From CAIVAT01 sp964387205 (GTDB lineage Bacteria > Bacteroidota > Bacteroidia > Bacteroidales > FEN-979): a stretch of 18,633 nt of DNA. The notes below the pieces were generated by a model. That model was not told the DNA's origin. It saw only the letters and a program-made list of their open reading frames with translations, and did no database searches. Location of the stretch: positions 1 to 18,633 of the forward strand of contig CAYLVY010000071.1 of assembly GCA_964387205.1 (NCBI GenBank), written 5' to 3'. Position 1 is the stretch's first letter. Every line of letters begins with the position of its first letter. A program made the translations under genes and the position numbers. Positions 13,903 through 18,633 of the stretch are shown here, piece by piece.

Positions 13903-14667
13903 ATGACAGAAAAACCATTAATATTGATTACCAACGACGACAGCGTGAAGGCTCCCGGAATACGGGCCTTGATAAGTTTCATCAAGCCATTTGGCAGGGT
14001 GGTGGTCGTCGCTCCCGATCGTCCGCAGTCGGGTACGGCCCATGCGGTGACCATTGCGCACCCCCTGCGGCTCGACCTTATCGCCCGGGAGGATGATTAT
14101 GAAGAATACAGTTGTAACGGGACACCGGCCGACTGTGTGAAACTGGCCCTCAAGATCGTCCTGAGGCGACATCCCGATTTCATCTTCTCAGGTATTAACC
14201 ACGGCAGCAATGCCTCTATCAATATAATCTATTCCGGTACTATGGCCGCGGTGATTGAAGGGGCCATGGCAGGAATCCCTTCCGTGGGTTTTTCGCTGAA
14301 CAACTATAGCCTGAACGCCTCTTTTGAGGCCTCAGGGCCTTATGTAACAAAGATCGCCGGAGAGGTCATCACCCGGGGTCTCCCTGCCGGTATATGTTTG
14401 AATGTCAATATCCCGGATGTCCCGGCGCCGTTGATACGGGGCATCAAAGTGTGTCGCCAGGCCCAGGGAACCTGGAAGGAGGATTTTGACGAACGGGAAG
14501 ACCCGCACGGCAGGGAGTATTACTGGATGAAAGGGGTCTATGTCAGGACCGGTAACGGCGAAGATTCCGACCAGCATGCACTGGAGAGCAACTATGTGGC
14601 CGTTGTACCCATCCAGCTTGATTTTACAGCCTATCAGGCCATAGATCAGCTCAGGGACCGTTTCTGA
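13903..14667 (+). CDS. surE: 5'-nucleotidase SurE
   Basis: A 254-residue metal-dependent nucleotidase that removes phosphate from 5'- and 3'-nucleoside monophosphates and is linked to stationary-phase survival. The metal ligands are visible: Asp12-Asp13 in TNDDSVKAPGI, Ser42 in DRPQSGTAHA, and Asn98 in SGINHGSNASINIIYSGT. NGTPADCVKLAL and MAAVIEGAMAGIPSVGFS are also typical. The Gly that usually follows the two aspartates (NDDG) is Ser14 here. An uninterrupted run of eight T bases (13895-13902) lies directly before the ATG, so no Shine-Dalgarno site is possible; Bacteroidota seldom need one. The stop overlaps the lpxB start by one base (TGATG). Confidence 0.95.
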   Translation: MTEKPLILITNDDSVKAPGIRALISFIKPFGRVVVVAPDRPQSGTAHAVTIAHPLRLDLIAREDDYEEYSCNGTPADCVKLALKIVLRRHPDFIFSGINHGSNASINIIYSGTMAAVIEGAMAGIPSVGFSLNNYSLNASFEASGPYVTKIAGEVITRGLPAGICLNVNIPDVPAPLIRGIKVCRQAQGTWKEDFDEREDPHGREYYWMKGVYVRTGNGEDSDQHALESNYVAVVPIQLDFTAYQAIDQLRDRF

Positions 14668-15809
14668 TGCGTTATTATATCATTGCCGGCGAAGCTTCGG
14701 GAGACCTGCACGCCTCCAACCTGATGCGGGAGATCAACGCGATCGACCGGACAGCGCATTTTCGTTGCTGGGGCGGGGAACTGATGGAGGCACAGGGCGG
14801 TACGCTGGTGAAACATTACCGTGAACTGGCCTTCATGGGGTTCATCGAAGTGGTGGCCCATCTGCACGAAATATTGGGAAATTTGCGTATGTGTGAGGCG
14901 GACATGCTGACTTTCCGTCCCGATGCCGTGATCCTTGTCGACTATCCCGGTTTCAACCTGCGCATGGCAAGGTTTGCCGCCCGCCATGGTCTGACGGTTT
15001 TTTATTATATCTCTCCTCAGGTTTGGGCCTGGAAGTCGTCCCGGGTGAAAACCATCCGCCGATGCGTCCACAGGATGTTCGTCATCCTTCCCTTTGAGGA
15101 GGAATTCTATCAACGGTATGGTTACAAGGTTGAATTTGTGGGACATCCCCTGCTGGATATAATCCCCGGTAAGGAGCCTCGGGCGGGACCAGATGAATTT
15201 CGACGCCGGCACCAGCTTGACCTCCGTCCGATCGTGGCGCTTCTTCCCGGCAGCCGGCGGATGGAGGTCCGGAAAATGGCCAAAATTATGGTGAATGTTT
15301 CGGCCGATTTTCCCGAATACCAGTTTGTGGTGGCCGGGGCACCATCCCTTCCGGATAGCTTTTATCAGGAAATACTCGCAGGCACTGATGTCAGATTTGT
15401 ACTCAACCAAACCTACAACCTGCTCCGGCAAAGCGCTGCTGCCCTGGTAACCTCTGGTACTGCTACCCTGGAGACTGCTTTGTGGAACGTGCCCCAGGTG
15501 GTATGTTACCGGGGGAATTGGTTGTCGTATCAGATTGCCAGGCAACTTGTTCACATTCCTTATATTTCTTTGGTAAATCTGATAACGGGAAAGCAGGTGG
15601 TCACCGAACTGATCCAGGCAAAGCTCACTCGGGATAACCTGCGGACTGAGCTGACAAAAATCCTGCAGGAGGGGCCATACCGGACTTCCGTACTGTCGGG
15701 ATACAGTGACCTGATTACCAGGCTGGGTGGTCCCGGGGCCTCATCCCGGGCGGCAAAATCAATGGTACACTTTTTGATGAATATACAGTTTAAAAGTCTA
15801 AACACATGA
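14667..15809 (+). CDS. lpxB: Lipid-A-disaccharide synthase
   Basis: A 380-residue peripheral membrane glycosyltransferase (family GT19) that condenses UDP-2,3-diacylglucosamine with lipid X to give the lipid A disaccharide. Signatures include IIAGEASGDLHASNL (residues 5-19), FRCWGGELMEAQG, ELAFMGFIEV (47-56), VDYPGFNLRMA, YYISPQVWAWKSSRV, PFEEEFY, VEFVGHPLLD, LLPGSRRMEV and TSGTATLETAL. Length matches the family. It overlaps surE by one base and the following TPR gene by four (ATGA), so all three are probably translationally coupled. With kdsC upstream in the same run, it ties the cluster to Kdo-lipid A synthesis. Confidence 0.96.
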   Translation: MRYYIIAGEASGDLHASNLMREINAIDRTAHFRCWGGELMEAQGGTLVKHYRELAFMGFIEVVAHLHEILGNLRMCEADMLTFRPDAVILVDYPGFNLRMARFAARHGLTVFYYISPQVWAWKSSRVKTIRRCVHRMFVILPFEEEFYQRYGYKVEFVGHPLLDIIPGKEPRAGPDEFRRRHQLDLRPIVALLPGSRRMEVRKMAKIMVNVSADFPEYQFVVAGAPSLPDSFYQEILAGTDVRFVLNQTYNLLRQSAAALVTSGTATLETALWNVPQVVCYRGNWLSYQIARQLVHIPYISLVNLITGKQVVTELIQAKLTRDNLRTELTKILQEGPYRTSVLSGYSDLITRLGGPGASSRAAKSMVHFLMNIQFKSLNT

Positions 15810-16765
15810 AGCAAATCCTATTCATACTGGCCCTCCTGATCCCGGGTCAGATCGTTGTTGCACAGAAACTCCCTCAGCGCAGCCCCCGGCAAAAGATCAC
15901 CCGGATCACCCCTGCAGTGCCAGATACCAACGATCCTAACCGGAAAGCTCTCCGGAAATTCTCGAAAGAGAGCATGTATGTTGCGGAAGTGCCCAAAGTA
16001 GTATCACCGCAGGAACAGCGTGCGATAGAATTTTACAATGAGGGAAGCAGAAAAGGCAAAGCGGAGGACTATCCCGGCGCAATCCTGGAATATACCAAAT
16101 CACTGGATCTCGTAAAAAATGCCAATACCTATGTATTGCGTGCATATGCCTACCTGATGATCGGAAATTACGGAGCCGCCATCGCCGATGCCACGGAAGC
16201 GTTGAAAATGGAAGAATCTTATCTGAAAGCCTATTTTATCAGGGGGGTTGCAAGGTATGAAACCTCTGATTATAAAGGGGCCAGGGAGGATCTGGGCATT
16301 TACCTCGACCGTGACAGGACCACAGCCGTTGCTTTCAATTATATGGCGGCAATTTGTTTCATGAACAGGGATTTCAAGGGAGCCCTTGAAAATTACAACG
16401 ATGTGGTCAGGTTAGACCCCAAGTATCCTGATATCTATACCAATCGTGGGATGATGCGTCATCAGAACCAGGATTTCCGGGGGGCAATTCTCGACTATGA
16501 TGAGGCGCTGAAGATCAACCCGCAGAATATCACGGCCTATAACAACAGGGGCGCTGCCAGGATCATGCTTCAGGAATTTCAGAATGCACTGGATGATTTT
16601 AACCGGGCGATTGCCATCAATCCTGCCTATGCCGATGCCTACGATAACCGGGGCAGGGTCAAACAGGCATTGGGAGACCTGACCGGGGCATGTGAAGACT
16701 GGAATACAGCCTACCTTCATGGCCAGATGGCCTCCCGGGATCTTATCATCAGGTTTTGTAAATAA
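15806..16765 (+). CDS. Exported TPR-repeat protein, first of a tandem pair
   Basis: A 319-residue exported protein with a signal peptide (MKQILFILALLIPGQIVVA, cleavage before Gln20), a basic low-complexity linker (about 20-70) and about seven tetratricopeptide repeats from residue 71 to 300. Repeat hallmarks are seen in AYFIRGVARYETSDYKGAREDL, IYTNRGMMRHQNQDFRGAILDYDEALKINP and AYNNRGAARIM...FQNALDDFNRAIAINP. It ends in a short cap with GACEDWNTAYLHG followed by RFCK, a pattern shared with the next gene. TPR domains bind partner proteins, so this is probably a periplasmic scaffold, but the partner is unknown. Its start overlaps the lpxB stop by four bases. I cannot assign a process. Confidence 0.9.
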   Translation: MKQILFILALLIPGQIVVAQKLPQRSPRQKITRITPAVPDTNDPNRKALRKFSKESMYVAEVPKVVSPQEQRAIEFYNEGSRKGKAEDYPGAILEYTKSLDLVKNANTYVLRAYAYLMIGNYGAAIADATEALKMEESYLKAYFIRGVARYETSDYKGAREDLGIYLDRDRTTAVAFNYMAAICFMNRDFKGALENYNDVVRLDPKYPDIYTNRGMMRHQNQDFRGAILDYDEALKINPQNITAYNNRGAARIMLQEFQNALDDFNRAIAINPAYADAYDNRGRVKQALGDLTGACEDWNTAYLHGQMASRDLIIRFCK

Positions 16766-16819
16766 TTCGGAACCCCGGCCCCCATGATCTTCCGGCGGAT
16801 CCACGAACTTCATCTCACC

Positions 16820-17752
16820 ATGGTTGGGTTAATATTCCGTTGCCTCCTGGCTGTATGGCTGATATGGCCGGCAGGAATCATGCTGCAGGCGCAGACAGGG
16901 AGGCAAAAAGAGCTGATCGAGTCGGGAATACTGAAAGCAAAGATGGGGGATTTGAAAGCCGCCCTCCGTGATCTGAACGAAGCAGTAGTCTGGGACACCA
17001 ATGAAGCTGAACCCTTTTATAACCGCGGGATCGTCAAAAGTGAAACAGGCGATTACAAAGGCGCCATTGAGGACTTCACAACCGTCATCCGGATGAAACC
17101 CGCCTTTGCGGAACCCTTCTACAACAGAGGGTTGGCAAAGGATTATCTGAATGACCATCAGGGAGCAATTCTGGATTACTCCCGTGCGATCAGCCTCAAA
17201 CCTGACTATCCTGAAGCCTATCATAACCTCGGGTTGGCACGGTTTGACCTCGGGCATTACAGCAAAGCAATGGAGGAGTTCAGCCGTGCAATCCAGTATA
17301 AACCTGATTTCGGGGAAGCCTACTACAACAGGGGTCTTTGCAGGTTCAACCTGAATGACCTGCAGGCAGCCCTGTCGGATTTTAACGCTGCCATGGCTTT
17401 CGATTCACTGGATTATGAATATTTTGAAAGCAGAGGCGCTACCCTGGCGGCCATGAAGGATTTCGAACCAGCCATCCGCGATTTTATGACCGCTGAAAAG
17501 CTCCTGCCGGGACGAAAGGAAAACTGGTCCAATATCGCACTCGCTTATATGTATTTAGCCCGATATGAGGATGCTTTTTCATGGTATGAGAAAATGGTGA
17601 TGAACTTTCCCGACGACGGGGAAGCAAGGGCCAACCTGGGAGTGGCGCGTCATTATCTTGGCGAGCATTCTGCAGCTTGCCATGATTGGAAGGAGGCGGT
17701 AAGCCTGGGTTCCGACAAAGCGATGCAGTATTTCCGTAAATTTTGCGAATAG
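16820..17752 (+). CDS. Exported TPR-repeat protein, second of a tandem pair
   Basis: A 310-residue exported TPR protein. ATG 16820 is chosen over an in-frame ATG at 16784 because it sits directly before a clean signal peptide (MVGLIFRCLLAVWLIWPAGIMLQA, cleavage before Gln25); the longer form would add 12 residues. At least seven TPR units follow, for example PFYNRGIVKSETGDYKGAIEDF, AYHNLGLARFDLGHYSKAMEEF and AYYNRGLCRFNLNDLQAALSDF. The C-terminal cap AACHDWKEAVSLGSDKAMQYFRKFCE parallels that of the preceding gene, so the two are likely tandem paralogues that diverged. Neighbouring repeats also share short DNA blocks. No enzymatic domain is visible. A periplasmic scaffold role is inferred. The gap to comEC is 55 bases. 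Confidence 0.88.
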   Translation: MVGLIFRCLLAVWLIWPAGIMLQAQTGRQKELIESGILKAKMGDLKAALRDLNEAVVWDTNEAEPFYNRGIVKSETGDYKGAIEDFTTVIRMKPAFAEPFYNRGLAKDYLNDHQGAILDYSRAISLKPDYPEAYHNLGLARFDLGHYSKAMEEFSRAIQYKPDFGEAYYNRGLCRFNLNDLQAALSDFNAAMAFDSLDYEYFESRGATLAAMKDFEPAIRDFMTAEKLLPGRKENWSNIALAYMYLARYEDAFSWYEKMVMNFPDDGEARANLGVARHYLGEHSAACHDWKEAVSLGSDKAMQYFRKFCE

Positions 17753-17769
17753 CCCACTGACCTTTCACT

Positions 17770-17799
17770 CTTTTTCCGATTAAACATTATTGGAAAAAG
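17770..17799. other. Short inverted repeat between TPR gene and comEC
   Basis: CTTTTTCC at 17770-17777 is the perfect reverse complement of GGAAAAAG at 17792-17799, with a 14-base AT-rich loop. It lies in the 55-base gap before comEC. It has no following T-run and a weak stem, so it is not a convincing terminator. It could be an operator, a leader hairpin, or chance. Confidence 0.25.
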
Positions 17800-17807
17800 T
17801 ATGAAAT

Positions 17808-18633
17808 ATGAACTCCTGGCGGCCTTACCCACTGCTCCGCCTGCTGATCCCTTTCATTACCGGAACATTGGCCGGACTGGCACTGAATTCTCCAGCCGGA
17901 TTGGTACCCGGCATGATGGCTTCACAGCTACTGTTGCTCGTCGCTTTATTGCTGTTGTTGCGTTTTTACAAAGGTTTCCGTTTCAGGTGGGTTTTCGGAC
18001 TTCTGGTTGTCCTTTTTCTCTCGATGACAGGTTTCGGGCTGACGGTGGTCAGTCGCGAAATATACAGGTCGAAAGGTCAGCAGGAAAACCCGGATGGTTT
18101 GTTGCTCGGACAGATATCGGAGCCTCCGGTCGCTGCTTCCTATGGATGGAAAACGATCCTCCGGCTTAACGGGAGGTTTAGGAATGGAAGATGGTACCCC
18201 CTGGAAATGAAAATATTGGCATACCTCAAGGCCGGAGAGGAGCAGCAAGACCTTCATTACGGCGAACTTATCTTCCTTCATTCGGCGATCGATTCCATCA
18301 GGGATAATTCCAATCCCTACTCATTTAATTATGCTTCTTATCTCAGGAAGAAGGAAATTTTCCGCAGGACTTTTGCAGAGGAATGGCAGTGGAAAAAGGC
18401 CGCCCATCAAAATAGCGAAGGGCTCCGGCAGTTCGCCTTCCGGATGAGGGACAACCTGCTTGATCTGCTGCGGAAATATGGCTTAAAAGGAGATGAATTT
18501 GCAGTGGCTGCAGCCCTGTTGCTTGGATATACCGCTGACCTCAGGCCGGAGATCATGAAAAACTACGCTGCTTCCGGCGCTATGCATATCCTGTCGGTAT
18601 CGGGTATGCATGTAGGTGTTATCTATCTTTTTC
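17808..18633 (+). CDS. comEC: ComEC/Rec2 family DNA-uptake channel, N-terminal part (cut by window edge)
   Basis: The first 275 codons of a ComEC/Rec2-like polytopic membrane protein, which carries single-stranded DNA across the inner membrane during transformation. ATG 17808 is followed by a hydrophobic N-terminus (LLRLLIPFITGTLAGLAL), further membrane segments, and an OB-like soluble region (about 90-170) typical of the DUF4131 N-terminal domain. The most telling stretch is near the end: AAALLLGYTADLRPEIMKNYAASGAMHILSVSGMHVGVIY, which matches the start of the Competence domain. A stop codon lies just upstream in frame, fixing the start. A shorter out-of-frame ORF from ATG 17801 is a shadow. 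It follows surE-lpxB at a short distance, an order seen in related genomes. Whether a C-terminal metallo-beta-lactamase-like domain is present cannot be told. Confidence 0.92.
   Translation, partial: MNSWRPYPLLRLLIPFITGTLAGLALNSPAGLVPGMMASQLLLLVALLLLLRFYKGFRFRWVFGLLVVLFLSMTGFGLTVVSREIYRSKGQQENPDGLLLGQISEPPVAASYGWKTILRLNGRFRNGRWYPLEMKILAYLKAGEEQQDLHYGELIFLHSAIDSIRDNSNPYSFNYASYLRKKEIFRRTFAEEWQWKKAAHQNSEGLRQFAFRMRDNLLDLLRKYGLKGDEFAVAAALLLGYTADLRPEIMKNYAASGAMHILSVSGMHVGVIYLF

Noticed and set aside
14646..15554. 302-codon open frame antisense to lpxB
   Set aside because: lpxB is unmistakable on the plus strand; the antisense frame is His/Pro-rich and looks like a codon-usage shadow.
15806..17752. 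Internal DNA repeats in the TPR genes as a CRISPR or mobile repeat
   Set aside because: The spacing of about 102 bases and the translation show they are degenerate TPR-coding units.
17770..17799. Inverted repeat as an intrinsic terminator before comEC
   Set aside because: The stem is eight pairs and mostly A-T, the loop is long and there is no T-run after it. It was kept only as a low-confidence inverted repeat.
17801..18169. 122-codon plus-strand frame starting 7 bases before comEC
   Set aside because: The overlapping frame from 17808 shows clear ComEC membrane segments and continues to the window end; the 17801 frame has no recognisable features.

Overview
The window looks like a chromosomal segment from a member of the Bacteroidota (Bacteroidales-like, roughly even GC). 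Three things support this. A large secreted protein ends in a type IX secretion (Por) sorting domain. Several gene starts are preceded by the Bacteroidota -7 promoter element TAnnTTTG rather than by Shine-Dalgarno sites. The gene order DUF2520 - KdsC-like - UbiA-like - maf - surE - lpxB - TPR - comEC matches arrangements familiar from that phylum. I see no rRNA, tRNA, CRISPR array, insertion sequence, integrase or phage gene, and no intergenic stretch longer than 300 bases.

Left block (1-3490, all minus strand): lpdA, rmlC, an SLT/MltD-like lytic transglycosylase and the start of uvrA lie head to tail with gaps of 27, 18 and 23 bases. They are probably one transcription unit read leftwards from a -7 element at 3511-3518. 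The genes do not share a pathway (dihydrolipoamide oxidation, dTDP-rhamnose synthesis, wall turnover, DNA repair).

Second block (3605-8888, plus strand): a secreted GH3 beta-glycosidase with an inserted PA14 domain starts from a divergent promoter. It is followed closely by an OsmC-family protein and a LytS/YehU-type sensor histidine kinase. The kinase has an unusual extracytoplasmic region with FG-GAP-like Asp/Asn/Gly motifs and no response regulator beside it. Converging on it, with only 2 bases between stop codons, is a minus-strand gene (8891-10915) for a type IX secreted multidomain protein: jelly-roll-like domain, Omp28-like thioredoxin fold with CGPC, cadherin-like beta-sandwich, sorting domain.

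Third block (11051 to the right edge, plus strand): a compact run of nine genes with many overlaps or very short gaps. It holds a DUF2520 Rossmann protein, a KdsC-type HAD phosphatase, a UbiA prenyltransferase, Maf, SurE, LpxB, two tandem TPR proteins and the N-terminal part of ComEC. KdsC and LpxB both serve Kdo-lipid A synthesis, UbiA makes a prenyl lipid, and Maf and SurE are nucleotide house-cleaning enzymes, so the theme is envelope lipid synthesis plus housekeeping.

Most of the window is ordinary core genome and I did not find a clear undescribed system. The best candidates for a second look are the orphan FG-GAP-like sensor kinase, the CGPC-bearing secreted protein, the UbiA-like enzyme of unknown substrate, and the tandem TPR pair with a shared cysteine-containing C-terminal cap. 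Every functional call rests on reading motifs by eye. No database search was possible.
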